A DNA stretch of 64,000 nt, from NCBI RefSeq assembly GCF_900116445.1, contig NZ_FPBH01000016.1, positions 62,001 to 126,000 on the forward strand. The letters are read 5' to 3'. The position numbers and the translations under genes were made by a program. Below, in pieces: positions 52,625 through 61,481 of this stretch. Numbering within the stretch: the first letter of the stretch is position 1; the number at the start of each line of letters is the position of its first letter. The notes under the pieces are model-generated. The model was not told the origin of the DNA. It saw nothing but the letters and a program-made list of their open reading frames with translations, and did not search any database. Origin of the DNA: Paraburkholderia aspalathi (lineage in GTDB: Bacteria; Pseudomonadota; Gammaproteobacteria; Burkholderiales; Burkholderiaceae).

Positions 52625-53041
52625 ATGAGCAATCTCGCAACGCAGGTTCTTCCTCATCATAGTGACCCTCATTCGGTGGGCGCGCCGCTGGCTTGCGTAC
52701 AGGGTACGATCAGCAAGGTTTTCCTCAGCCCGGAATTTCACCACGCCGCCGAACATCAGCAATTCGTCATCAAGATCGACAGTGTCGTGAAGTTCGACGG
52801 CGGCACGCAGAACCTCGTCGGTACCGAAGTATTCGTTGCCGTGCGGTACGGCGACAGCGAAGGGCTCGCGCAGGAAATTCCCGGTCTGCAGGTCGGCCAG
52901 CCAATCGAGGCGCAAGGCGAATACATCGCCCAAGCCAGCGCCTATCCCACCGCCGATAACAACAACCCCGTTCTGCCGGTGCTGCATTTCACGCATCATC
53001 CGGTCGGTTTCGTGTTGTACCAAGGTCATACCTACAGCTAG
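52625..53041 (+). CDS. DUF3465-like small protein
   Basis: The 138-residue product resembles the DUF3465/OB-fold proteins in the pattern HQQFVIKI, then a basic-strand core VFVAVRYGD, then LQVGQPIEAQGEYI and FTHHPVGFVLYQGHTYS at the end. Those proteins are mostly uncharacterised. No signal peptide is visible. ACGGAGACTTC precedes the ATG at 52625. It stands alone between the two molybdoenzyme operons. The assignment rests on motif order only. Confidence 0.55.
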   Translation: MSNLATQVLPHHSDPHSVGAPLACVQGTISKVFLSPEFHHAAEHQQFVIKIDSVVKFDGGTQNLVGTEVFVAVRYGDSEGLAQEIPGLQVGQPIEAQGEYIAQASAYPTADNNNPVLPVLHFTHHPVGFVLYQGHTYS

Positions 53042-53591
53042 GTCAGGCCAGTCGCTGCGGCCGGGCGGACGCACGTCTGTCCGGCCGCTCGCCTGCGCAT
53101 TTCCCCATCTTCGCTTCCCGTCTCGCGTACCGGCAATTCAAGTTTTTGCAGCGTTCTGCCGATAAGCAAACGTAATCGTCCGGTCGTCGGGCGGCGCGGC
53201 CGTCTGCGGTCTTCGCGGTCATGCGCGTTGAGACGCGAGGCCGACACCGCGGGTGAGGACTGGTTGCGGATGCAACCGTCTCTGCATCACCGTAAGTAAG
53301 GTTTGTATCTGTTTGTGTGGACCGGGACGTTTTTTGCAAAACGCACTTTACAATTCCGCGTGAATTTTAATCGGCAATCTGGCCCTTTTCGCGGAAGATC
53401 GGCTGTTTTCGAGCATTCAGCATCTGGGCATCCAGTAAGGCGAAAGGGATTGGGTTGGACGGCAGGGCACGGGTGGGCGCCGCACGAGGCGGCCTCGCTG
53501 TGTCGCGGCAGAAAGCAGCGCTTCGTCAGAATGCGCGCATCGCACGCGACAGGGCAGCATCCGGCTCGCCAATAAAAAGCAGGAGTCGAAC
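53042..53591. other. Intergenic region upstream of the LytM-type lipoprotein
   Basis: 550 bp with no gene supported. An AT-richer patch near 53290-53370 with TTTACA (53347-53352) and a nearby AATTC-CGCGT-GAATT inverted repeat is the likely promoter area. Several short frames overlap each other without a domain. Confidence 0.45.
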
Positions 53592-54557
53592 ATGTTGGGA
53601 AAGCGTTTCGACAGAACAATGATGGCCAGTCTGGCTGGCGTGTGGGTCGCGCTGGCCGTCAGCGGTTGTGCGAATGTGGGACAGCAGGACGCGCAAACTG
53701 GCGCGGCATCGGGCGCATCGGCTGCGTCCGGTGTGCCGGCAGCGGCTGCCGCGCCGGCTTCCGGTGCGCTTGCAGGTTCGTCGGTCCAGTCGGCCGCCGA
53801 CGACGGCACGCCGCTTAAGAAGTCGCCGCCGTTGGTGTATCGCGTCAAGCGTGGCGACACGTTGGCGCGCATCGCGCAGCATCATCATTGCAGTGTCAGG
53901 CAGTTACAGGCGTGGAACGGGCTCAAGCCGTCCTCGCGATTGAAGCTTGGGCAGGTGTTGCACGTCGCTTCGCCGGAAACGGTGCGGGCAGCCAATGCGG
54001 CAGCCGCCGCTGCGAAGGCTGCGGCGGCGTCCGCGCCCGCTGCTCCGCTTGCCGCGCAACAGGCGCCGGCGACAACTACGTCGCAGACAACGGCGCAGTC
54101 CGCTACGCCATCAGCCGCTCCATCAGCCGCGCCTAGCGCCGCCGAGGCACGCGAAGTCGCGCAGCAAACTTCGCGGCACGCGAACGGCGTGTCGCTGGCA
54201 TGGCCTGCAGGTGGCCGTGTAGTCGAAGCATTCCAGCCGGGCGAAACACGCGGCATCGAAATCGGCGGCAAGCCCGGCGATCCGGTGCGGGCCGCGGCCG
54301 ACGGCAAGGTGATGTACGCCGGCACCGGTTTGAACAGTTACGGCAGTCTGATCATCGTTCAGCACAACAAGGACTTTTTGACCGCGTACTCGCATAACCG
54401 CAAGCTACTGGTCAAAATCGGCGACATCGTGCGGCAAGGCCAGCAGATTGCCGAGATGGGCGATGAGAACAACTCGCGCGTCTCGGTCGGCTTCGAGTTG
54501 CGCCGCGACGGTAAGCCGGTTGATCCGATGCCGTATTTGCCGCAAGGGCGCGGTTAG
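53592..54557 (+). CDS. NlpD-like lipoprotein with LysM and degenerate LytM (M23) domains
   Basis: The 321-residue product has a lipobox VSGC (around residue 26), a LysM domain (about 80-125, YRVKRGDTLARIAQHH) and a C-terminal LytM/M23 domain (about 200-315). The zinc ligands of active M23 peptidases are missing: the first His/Asp site reads RGIEIGGKPGDPV and the HxH motif reads SVGFELRRDG. It is therefore probably not a peptidase but an NlpD/EnvC-type activator of an N-acetylmuramoyl-L-alanine amidase for daughter-cell separation. A poly-Ala linker joins the domains. GGAG-type site AGCAGGAGTCG precedes the ATG. Confidence 0.88.
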   Translation: MLGKRFDRTMMASLAGVWVALAVSGCANVGQQDAQTGAASGASAASGVPAAAAAPASGALAGSSVQSAADDGTPLKKSPPLVYRVKRGDTLARIAQHHHCSVRQLQAWNGLKPSSRLKLGQVLHVASPETVRAANAAAAAAKAAAASAPAAPLAAQQAPATTTSQTTAQSATPSAAPSAAPSAAEAREVAQQTSRHANGVSLAWPAGGRVVEAFQPGETRGIEIGGKPGDPVRAAADGKVMYAGTGLNSYGSLIIVQHNKDFLTAYSHNRKLLVKIGDIVRQGQQIAEMGDENNSRVSVGFELRRDGKPVDPMPYLPQGRG

Positions 54558-54600
54558 GCGCGCCTAAGAATCAGCCGGCGATTTTTCGCCAACACCAAAC

Positions 54601-54641
54601 AAGCAGCGATCCCGGCCAGTCATTTGCCGGGATCGCTGCTT
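54601..54641. terminator. Perfect 16-bp hairpin between convergent genes
   Basis: AAGCAGCGATCCCGGC (54601-54616) and GCCGGGATCGCTGCTT (54626-54641) form an exact 16-bp stem with a 9-nt loop, between the NlpD-like gene and the convergent hydrolase gene. No strong T tract, so it is an RNase-processing or termination element. Beside it (about 54658-54684) the 9-mer CGGGTCCTC is repeated three times with small variation. Confidence 0.6.
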
Positions 54642-54726
54642 CGTCACATCCTCGCATTCGGGTCCTCCGGGTCCTCCGGGTCCACTACCGGGCAGATCAG
54701 ACCGGCTACCCATAACGCGCCTTCCT

Positions 54727-55545
54727 TCAATCGAACCAGCGCAGCGCCGCTGCAACGATCGCTTCGGGCGCATCTTCCTGCACCAGATGACCGGCCTTGG
54801 GCACCGCCTGAAAGCGTGCCTCGGGTATGACTGCCGCCAGTTGCCGGCCGCGTTCGAGCGGAATCCATTGGTCGTCTTCGCCCCACAGGATTTGCGTCGG
54901 GCAACGCATCTGCGAATAACGTGTTTCGACCGCATCGGTATAGCGCTGATCCATCTGGGCGATCTGGCGGTAGAACGCGGCTTGTCCCGTTGCGCCGAGC
55001 CACGGCGTCACATAAGGCGCGAGTTCTTCGTCCGGAATATCGCGAGCAATCGCGCCGCGCACGTACGCTTTCACGACCGCTTCGTGGATATACGGCGGTA
55101 GCCCGGCGAACGCCGCGCCGTGTTCGCGCACGTGCTGCACGAACGGCGAACCCCATGGCGCGACTGCCACCGGATCGATCAGCGTGAGGCTGCGATAGTC
55201 GCACCCATCAATGAGATGCGCGCGCAAGGAAGTCGCGCCGCCGAAATCGTGCGCGATGATGTCCGGATTCGTCAGGTCCCAATGCGCGAGCAATTCCGCC
55301 AGCAGCACGTTCTGCACGCCGAGCGAGACGTCCTGAGCGTCGCGTTGCTCGGATTGGCCGTAGCCAAGCAGATCGTAGTAATACACCGTGCGCACTTGCG
55401 CGAGATGCGGGGCGATGCGATGCCACACATACGAAGAAAACGGTGTGCCATGAACCAGCACCAGCGGCGGGCCGTTGCCGGTCACGCGAAAACGCACGGT
55501 TTGATCACGGAACGTATAGCTTTCAGGAAGCGGCCAGTTTTGCAT
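54727..55545 (-). CDS. Alpha/beta hydrolase with Asp nucleophile (haloacetate/haloalkane dehalogenase-like)
   Basis: The 272-residue product has the alpha/beta-hydrolase oxyanion motif HGTPFSS and, at the nucleophile elbow, IIAHDFGGAT with Asp100 instead of Ser. Asp nucleophiles are typical of haloalkane and fluoroacetate dehalogenases and epoxide hydrolases. The acid is likely Asp in GEDDQWIP and the base His in AGHLVQED near 254. The lid around residues 125-200 is not diagnostic. Substrate is unknown. It faces away from the iorAB-type operon and towards the NlpD-like gene. Confidence 0.85.
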   Translation of the reverse strand: MQNWPLPESYTFRDQTVRFRVTGNGPPLVLVHGTPFSSYVWHRIAPHLAQVRTVYYYDLLGYGQSEQRDAQDVSLGVQNVLLAELLAHWDLTNPDIIAHDFGGATSLRAHLIDGCDYRSLTLIDPVAVAPWGSPFVQHVREHGAAFAGLPPYIHEAVVKAYVRGAIARDIPDEELAPYVTPWLGATGQAAFYRQIAQMDQRYTDAVETRYSQMRCPTQILWGEDDQWIPLERGRQLAAVIPEARFQAVPKAGHLVQEDAPEAIVAAALRWFD

Positions 55546-56013
55546 GATGATGAGCGTCGCGAGAAAGTCTGCTTACCTTAGCAGGGTGCTCCGAAGCGCG
55601 CTGACCGGCTTTTCGTAGCATGCTCCGAGTGCCTCCCGCAAAAGCTCACCTTTGTTTTATTCAGCAAAGCCAGGCAAATTGAAAAGATTGTGAAGCACGG
55701 CGTCGCTGCATTGAATGGTGGGTGGCGCGGATATAACGCACTGTTACGAAACGCGCATAAATCACCTTGAAACAAGGTATTTTTGTGCTGGCAGGATTCG
55801 GGAAGCCTGGTAATCGTCGAGGACGCGGCGATTCGGTATTCAACGAAGCGATGCGCCCAAGGCCAGAATGTGCGCGCGGCAATGGTGAGCGAATTCGGGA
55901 GCCGAAGGTTCAATCAATGCGGAATGCCACGCCCCCGCGTTCCACCAAAGCGACGACCTCCGGCCAACGCCAACGAAGCCCAACGAGCCCCAGGCGAAGG
56001 AACACGCCGCCGG
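55546..56013. other. Intergenic region, no gene found
   Basis: 468 bp between two - strand genes. A 111-codon frame at 55578-55913 on - has no ribosome-binding site, no domain and irregular codon use, so it is not called. No repeat or terminator was clear. Confidence 0.5.
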
Positions 56014-56412
56014 CTACTTCGCTTCAACGCCGCGCAGCAATTGCGAAACCTGGCCGTGGTGATGCAGGATCGCCGGGTCGACTTGCAGGAGCGGCAAGTA
56101 GCGCGGCAGGAATGCGTTGTTGGGCTGGTCGGGAGAAAAGAGGCCGGAGACGGCTTCGGCTGCGGCGAGCCGATCGGCGGCGTCCGCTTCTTTGTCGTCG
56201 AGAATCTCGTCGACGTTGGCAATGACCGTGGAGAGCGGCGTAAGCCAGCGGAACGCCGAGCCGTTAATGAGCACCTGCAGGAAGGCCGCCGGGGTCACAG
56301 GGCCGAATTCCTTTTCGTACGCCGCGCGCTCGTGATCGAGAATCGATTTATGCAACGCCAGTAGCGGTTTGCGAATTTCCGAGAGGAATTGAATGCATTG
56401 CTGGTCGTTCAT
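56014..56412 (-). CDS. Uncharacterised 132-residue helical protein
   Basis: Not recognised. The product MNDQQCIQFLSEIRKPLLAL... is mostly helical and acidic, with no signal peptide or transmembrane segment, and has a conserved-looking Trp-containing middle (FRWLTPLSTVIANVDEIL) and a HHHGQVSQLL motif near the end. AAGGAG eight bases upstream supports the ATG at 56412; a longer frame to 56541 lacks this. Function unknown. Confidence 0.7.
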   Translation of the reverse strand: MNDQQCIQFLSEIRKPLLALHKSILDHERAAYEKEFGPVTPAAFLQVLINGSAFRWLTPLSTVIANVDEILDDKEADAADRLAAAEAVSGLFSPDQPNNAFLPRYLPLLQVDPAILHHHGQVSQLLRGVEAK

Positions 56413-56760
56413 CTTGCCGCTCCTTCGGATAGTCAAACCAATGCCGCAATGGTAACGCATTGATTTGAATCTCGTTTCACTTCCGGCAAGCGCCGCCGCG
56501 AAGTCCTTTTCGCCGTGTGAATGCGCACGCGGACATGTCACGTTGTCGGCGAACTTCTTTATCCACGGCTACAATTTCCGGGTCCCTTCCAGCGCACGCG
56601 CGCTGCACATCATTTACTGTACTCGTTGACCTGCAATTGAACAGTAGCCGCATGACGTATTAGCACGGCGTGTCGAATAAACACGGCAAGTCTTTGCGTT
56701 TTGGTTCGACGTCTCTGTCTAAACAGCCTGACAAACAATAAACCCCACCCGGAGCCGCCC
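56413..56760. promoter_or_regulatory. Leader of the second molybdoenzyme operon
   Basis: 348 bp with no gene. TTGAAC (56637-56642) and TATTAG (56658-56663) are a possible but weak -35/-10 pair with a 15-bp spacer, about 98 bp before the ATG at 56761. No clear operator was found. Confidence 0.35.
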
Positions 56761-57216
56761 ATGACAACGTTCAACATTAACGGCCAGACTCATACCGTCG
56801 ACGCACCCCCCGACATGCCCCTCCTGTGGGTCTTGCGCGACCTCGTCGGCTTGACCGGCACCAAGTTCGGATGTGGTATCGCTCAATGCGGCGCGTGCAC
56901 CGTGCATCTCGATGGCGTCGCGGTGCGCTCGTGCGTGCTGCCGGCAGCGGCCGTCGGCGACAAGAAAATCACCACCATCGAAGCGGTCGGCAGCACGCCG
57001 GCTGGGCAGAAGGTGCAGCAGGCGTGGCGTCAGCTGGACGTCGTGCAATGCGGCTACTGTCAGTCCGGGCAGGTGATGTCGGCGGCTTCGCTAATCGCGA
57101 GCAACCCCAATCCAAGCGATGCGGATATCGACGCTGCCATGGCCGGCAACATCTGCCGCTGTGGGACGTACAACCGCATCCGCGCGGCGATCAAGCAAGC
57201 CGCGAAGGGAGCCTGA
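56761..57216 (+). CDS. 2Fe-2S iron-sulfur subunit (IorA-like)
   Basis: The 151-residue product has both 2Fe-2S sites of the small subunit of molybdenum hydroxylases: FGCGIAQCGACTVHLDG with a further Cys in VRSCVLP, and CGYCQSGQ with ICRCGTYNR. It matches IorA-type subunits (isoquinoline 1-oxidoreductase/aldehyde oxidase small subunit). It has no signal peptide and likely exports with the Tat-targeted large subunit. GGAG precedes the ATG, and the stop lies directly beside the start of the next gene. Confidence 0.93.
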   Translation: MTTFNINGQTHTVDAPPDMPLLWVLRDLVGLTGTKFGCGIAQCGACTVHLDGVAVRSCVLPAAAVGDKKITTIEAVGSTPAGQKVQQAWRQLDVVQCGYCQSGQVMSAASLIASNPNPSDADIDAAMAGNICRCGTYNRIRAAIKQAAKGA

Positions 57217-57217
57217 C

Positions 57218-59452
57218 ATGTCCCAGGGATTGCTCGATTCACAAAACGACGCGCAACCGCCGAAGGGCGGCATCTCGCGCCGCACCTTCCTCAAATTCGG
57301 CGTCACGGTGGGAGCTGCAACTGGCGGCGGCTTGCTGCTCGGCTTCAGCATGCCGGCCGCCAGTCAAGACCAGAAGGCCGGCAAATCCGTGATCGGCGGC
57401 GATGGGGATGAAGCGCCACAAAGCGGCGTGTTCGCGCCGAACGCTTTCATCCAGATCGACACCGCGGGCAAGGTCACGCTGGTGATCCCGAAGGTCGAAA
57501 TGGGGCAAGGCGTCTACACATCGATCCCGATGCTGATCGCCGAAGAGCTCGAAGTGCCGCTCGATTCGGTCACGCTCGACCACGCGCCGCCGAACGAAAA
57601 GCTCTTCATGGATCCGCTTCTCGGCGGCCAGCTCACCGGCGGCTCGACGTCGATCCGCTATGCATGGGAGCCGATGCGCCGGGCTGGCGCGACTGCACGC
57701 ACCGTCTTGATCAGCGCTGCCGCGCAGCAATGGCAAGTCGATTCGGCGAGCTGTCACGCGCAAGCCGGGCAGGTGATTCATGCGGCGAGCAATCGCAGCA
57801 TCGGCTACGGCCAGCTGGTGACGGCCGCAGCCAAACTGCCCGTGCCGCAGAACGTCAAGTTGAAAGATCCGAAAGACTTCAAGGTGATCGGCACCGCGGT
57901 GAAGCGCCTCGATTCACCCGGGAAGGTCGACGGCACGGCGATGTTCGGACTGGACGTGCGCGTGCCGGACATGGTCTACGCGGCCATCGCGAACTGCCCG
58001 GTGTTCGGCGGCACGCTCGCGAGCGTCGACGATACCAACGCGAAGAAGATTCCGGGCGTGCGCCAGGTCGTCAAAGTGGATAACGCGGTCGCCGTGATCG
58101 GCGATCACACGTGGGCCGCCAAACGCGGTTTGCAGGCGCTGGATATTAAATGGAACGAAGGCGCGGGCGCGCAGATCGGGATGAAGCAGATCGTCGACGA
58201 TCTCGCCAAGGCCGCGCAGCAAAACGGTGCGGTGGCGCGTAAAGACGGCGACGTAAACAACGCGTTTTCAAACGCGAAGACGCGCGTCGACGCCGTGTAT
58301 CAGCAGCCGTTCCTCGCGCACGCCACGATGGAGCCGATCAACTGCACGGTGCACGTGCGGCCCGACGGCTGCGATGTCTGGCTCGGCTCGCAGGTGCCGA
58401 CGCGGGTGGTGGACGCCGCGGTTGCCGTCACCGGTTTGCCGGCTGACAAGATCGTCGTGCACAACCATCTGATTGGCGGCGGCTTCGGCCGGCGGCTCGA
58501 GTTCGACATGGTCACGCAGGCGGTCAAGATCGGCAAGCAGGTGTCGACGCCGGTGAAGGTTGTCTGGACGCGCGAAGAAGACATCCAGCACGACATGTAC
58601 CGGCCGTATTACTACGACAAGATCTCCGCCGGCCTCGACGCGAACGGCAAGCCGATCGCGTGGCAGCACCGGATTGTCGGCTCGTCGATCCTGGCGCGTT
58701 TCGCGCCGCCCGCGTTCAAGAATGGTATCGACCCGGATGCGGTGGAAGTCGCCTCGGATCTGCCGTACGACTTGCCGAATCAGCTGATCGACTATGTGCG
58801 CCAGGAACCGCATGCAGTACCGACGGCGTTCTGGCGCGGCGTGGGGCCGACGCGCGGCACCTTCGTGGTCGAGAGTTTCATCGACGAGCTCGCCACTCAG
58901 GCGAAAATCGATCCGGTGAAATATCGCCAGGATCTGCTGGGCAAAACGCCACGCGCGCTGAACGTGCTCAATACGGCCACGCAGGCGGCGAACTGGGGCA
59001 GCGCGGTGCCGAAGGGGCAGGGGCGCGGCGTGTCGGTGATGCATGCGTTCGGCAGCTTCTTTTCGATGGTGGTCGACGTTGCGGTCGATCAGGGCGAGGT
59101 GGCCGTCAAGCGGGTCGTGTGCGCGGTCGATTGCGGGATGGTGGTGAATCCGAACACGATCGAAGCGCAGGTACAGGGCGGCATCATCTTCGGCATCACG
59201 GCGGCGCTCTACAGCGAGATCACGATCAAGGACGGTCGCGTGGAGCAGAACAATTTCACCGACTACCGGATGCTGCGCATCGATCAGGCACCGCCGATCG
59301 AGGTGCATATCGTGAAGAGCAGCGAGGCGCCTGGCGGCATCGGCGAACCGGGTACGGCGGCGCTCGCGCCGGCTTTGACGAACGCGATTTTTGCGGCGAC
59401 CGGCAAGCGGCTGCGGCAATTGCCGGTCGGCAGTCAACTACAAACCGCCTGA
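57218..59452 (+). CDS. Tat-exported molybdopterin-binding large subunit (IorB-like)
   Basis: The 744-residue product begins with a twin-arginine signal ISRRTFLKFGVTVGAATG (about residues 18-35). It has VIPKVEMGQGVYTSIPMLIAEELE, the GGGFGRR motif typical of IorB-type subunits, FWRGVGPTRGTFVVESFIDELA, and GGIGEPGTAALAPALTNAIFA with the catalytic Glu. It is the catalytic subunit of a periplasmic aldehyde or N-heterocycle oxidising enzyme; substrate unknown. The preceding iron-sulfur gene ends 1 bp before it and the cytochrome gene follows after 9 bp. GAAGGGAGCC supports the ATG at 57218. Confidence 0.93.
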   Translation: MSQGLLDSQNDAQPPKGGISRRTFLKFGVTVGAATGGGLLLGFSMPAASQDQKAGKSVIGGDGDEAPQSGVFAPNAFIQIDTAGKVTLVIPKVEMGQGVYTSIPMLIAEELEVPLDSVTLDHAPPNEKLFMDPLLGGQLTGGSTSIRYAWEPMRRAGATARTVLISAAAQQWQVDSASCHAQAGQVIHAASNRSIGYGQLVTAAAKLPVPQNVKLKDPKDFKVIGTAVKRLDSPGKVDGTAMFGLDVRVPDMVYAAIANCPVFGGTLASVDDTNAKKIPGVRQVVKVDNAVAVIGDHTWAAKRGLQALDIKWNEGAGAQIGMKQIVDDLAKAAQQNGAVARKDGDVNNAFSNAKTRVDAVYQQPFLAHATMEPINCTVHVRPDGCDVWLGSQVPTRVVDAAVAVTGLPADKIVVHNHLIGGGFGRRLEFDMVTQAVKIGKQVSTPVKVVWTREEDIQHDMYRPYYYDKISAGLDANGKPIAWQHRIVGSSILARFAPPAFKNGIDPDAVEVASDLPYDLPNQLIDYVRQEPHAVPTAFWRGVGPTRGTFVVESFIDELATQAKIDPVKYRQDLLGKTPRALNVLNTATQAANWGSAVPKGQGRGVSVMHAFGSFFSMVVDVAVDQGEVAVKRVVCAVDCGMVVNPNTIEAQVQGGIIFGITAALYSEITIKDGRVEQNNFTDYRMLRIDQAPPIEVHIVKSSEAPGGIGEPGTAALAPALTNAIFAATGKRLRQLPVGSQLQTA

Positions 59453-59461
59453 GAGCCCAAC

Positions 59462-60742
59462 ATGAAAAACACACTCAAGGGTTTCGGTGCAGCGCTGTGT
59501 GTGGCGTTGCCGTTCCTCACCCAAGCTCCGGTACAAGCGGCGGATCAGGCACTGGTGCAACGCGGCGCCTATCTTGCGAAGGTTGGCGATTGTGTCGCTT
59601 GCCATACGGCGCCGAAGGGCAAGCCGTTCGCGGGCGGCCTGCCGATGACCACGCCGATGGGCCAGATCTACACCACAAACATCACGCCGGATCAGCAAAC
59701 TGGCATCGGCAGTTACACGGAAGAGGACTTTGCGAAAGCGATGCGCGAAGGCGTCGCGAAAGACGGGCACAACCTGTATCCGGCGATGCCGTATCCGTCG
59801 TATGCGAAGGTCAACGACGACGACATGAAAGCGCTGTATGCGTACTTCATGAGCGGCGTCGCGCCGGTGTTGCAGGCGAATCGCGAGCCGGACATCAAAT
59901 GGCCCTTGAACATGCGTTGGCCGTTGAAGTTCTGGAACATGGTGTTCCTGGAGAAGGGTGCCTATCAGGACAAGCCGGGCAAGGATGTCGCGTGGAATCG
60001 TGGCGCGTATCTGATTCAGGGCCTGGGGCATTGCGGCTCGTGTCATACGCCGCGCGGCATCGCATTCCAGGAGAAGGCGCTGGACGAAAGCGGCAGCGCG
60101 TTCCTGACGGGCGGCGTGCTCGACGGTTGGTTCGCCGCGAACCTGACGGGCGAGCACAACGTCGGCCTCGGTCGCTGGAACGATCAGGATCTGCAGGCGT
60201 TCCTGAAGACCGGCGCCAATCGCCATGCGTCGGCATTCGGTTCGATGACCAGTGTGATCAACAACAGCACGCAGGGCATGAACGACACCGACATCGCCGC
60301 GATGTCCACCTACCTGAAATCGCTACCGCCGGCGGGCGGCAGTGGCTCGCCGCCTTATACGTACGATCCACAAGCGACGAAGGTATCGCTGAACCGTCCC
60401 GCGAACGATGCCGGTGCGCGTGTTTATACGGCGTATTGCATGCACTGCCATGGTGTCGACGGACGCGGCTTTGCGCCAATGCTCGCGCCGTTGGCTGGGA
60501 ATCCGAACGTGCTGGAGAAGGATTCGTCCTCGCTGATCAATGTGACGCTGAACGGTACGGAGGATCTGGTGATCGGCGGCATTCCCGCGCCGTATCCGAT
60601 GCCGAAGTACGCACCGGTGCTCAACGACCAGCAGATCGCCGATGTACTGACCTTCGTGCGGGCCGGGTGGAATAACGGTGGGTCGCCTGTCACGGCGGGC
60701 GACGTAGCGAAGTTACGGAAGTCGACTCAAGCGGCTCGATAG
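59462..60742 (+). CDS. Tri-heme cytochrome c subunit
   Basis: The 426-residue product has a Sec signal peptide (cleaved after VQAA, around residue 26) and three heme sites: CVACH (44-48), CGSCH (191-195) and CMHCH (326-330). It is the electron acceptor of the IorAB-like enzyme and belongs to the same family as the cytochrome at 51081-52343, but has an ordinary signal peptide instead of a lipobox. The operon ends at the terminator at 60762. Confidence 0.92.
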   Translation: MKNTLKGFGAALCVALPFLTQAPVQAADQALVQRGAYLAKVGDCVACHTAPKGKPFAGGLPMTTPMGQIYTTNITPDQQTGIGSYTEEDFAKAMREGVAKDGHNLYPAMPYPSYAKVNDDDMKALYAYFMSGVAPVLQANREPDIKWPLNMRWPLKFWNMVFLEKGAYQDKPGKDVAWNRGAYLIQGLGHCGSCHTPRGIAFQEKALDESGSAFLTGGVLDGWFAANLTGEHNVGLGRWNDQDLQAFLKTGANRHASAFGSMTSVINNSTQGMNDTDIAAMSTYLKSLPPAGGSGSPPYTYDPQATKVSLNRPANDAGARVYTAYCMHCHGVDGRGFAPMLAPLAGNPNVLEKDSSSLINVTLNGTEDLVIGGIPAPYPMPKYAPVLNDQQIADVLTFVRAGWNNGGSPVTAGDVAKLRKSTQAAR

Positions 60743-60761
60743 AAGCAACGGGCTGACAATG

Positions 60762-60800
60762 AAAAAAACGGCAACCGTGTAAAACGGTTGCCGTTTTTTA
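60762..60800. terminator. Bidirectional intrinsic terminator
   Basis: CGGCAACCGT (60769-60778) pairs perfectly with ACGGTTGCCG (60784-60793), flanked by A7 and T6, between the + cytochrome gene and the - permease gene. It can serve both. Confidence 0.93.
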
Positions 60801-60822
60801 TAAACCCGCAGAAAAGATAGCG

Positions 60823-61479
60823 TTAGCGGTGCTGCCCCACCTTCTGCCGCTTCTCCAGCACCCGCGCGTACCAGGTCAACGGGAAACACATTGCGAAGTA
60901 AATCATCGCGACCATGCCGTAGATCGGGAATGGGCGGAATGCTGCGTTGGTGATCATCGTGCCGGTCTTGGTCAATTCCGTGAAGCCGATGATCGACGCG
61001 AGCGCCGTGCTCTTCACCACTTGCACGAGGAAGCCGACCGTCGGCGCCACGGCGATCTTCAGCGCCTGCGGCCAGATGATGTAGCGCAGTTGCTGGCTGA
61101 ACGTCATGCCCAGACTCGCGCCCGCGGCCCATTGACCACGCGGCACGGCTTCCACGCAGCCGCGCCAGATATCGACCAGATACGCGCTGGTATAAAGCGT
61201 CAACGTGACGGTTGCCGCGACCCAGGGCGAGACATCGACACCCAACAGAGGCAGGCCGAAGAACGCCAGAAACAGCTGCATCAACAACGGCGTGCCTTGG
61301 AACACTTCCACATACACCACGACGATTCGCCGCAGCCACGGCAACGGCGACACGCGCATCGCGAGCAGGATCAGCCCGACAATGCCACCACCGACAAACG
61401 CGATCAGCGACAACAACACCGTCCAGCGGGCGGCGAGCAACAGATTGCGGGCGATGTCCCACAGCGTGAATTCGACCAT
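60823..61479 (-). CDS. Polar-amino-acid ABC transporter permease (second)
   Basis: The 218-residue product is a HisM/GlnP-type inner-membrane permease with about five helices and the EAA-loop motif GASLGMTFSQQLRYIIWPQALKIAVAP. VFQGTPLLMQLFLAFFGLP is the standard early motif. The ATG at 61479 has GGAG upstream and lies 2 bp beyond the stop of the permease at 61482-62237. It forms a heterodimer with that permease; the substrate is probably an amino acid or related compound. Confidence 0.92.
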   Translation of the reverse strand: MVEFTLWDIARNLLLAARWTVLLSLIAFVGGGIVGLILLAMRVSPLPWLRRIVVVYVEVFQGTPLLMQLFLAFFGLPLLGVDVSPWVAATVTLTLYTSAYLVDIWRGCVEAVPRGQWAAGASLGMTFSQQLRYIIWPQALKIAVAPTVGFLVQVVKSTALASIIGFTELTKTGTMITNAAFRPFPIYGMVAMIYFAMCFPLTWYARVLEKRQKVGQHR

Positions 61480-61481
61480 GA

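Noticed and set aside
55578..55913. 111-codon frame on -
   Set aside because: No ribosome-binding site, signal, domain or typical codon bias.
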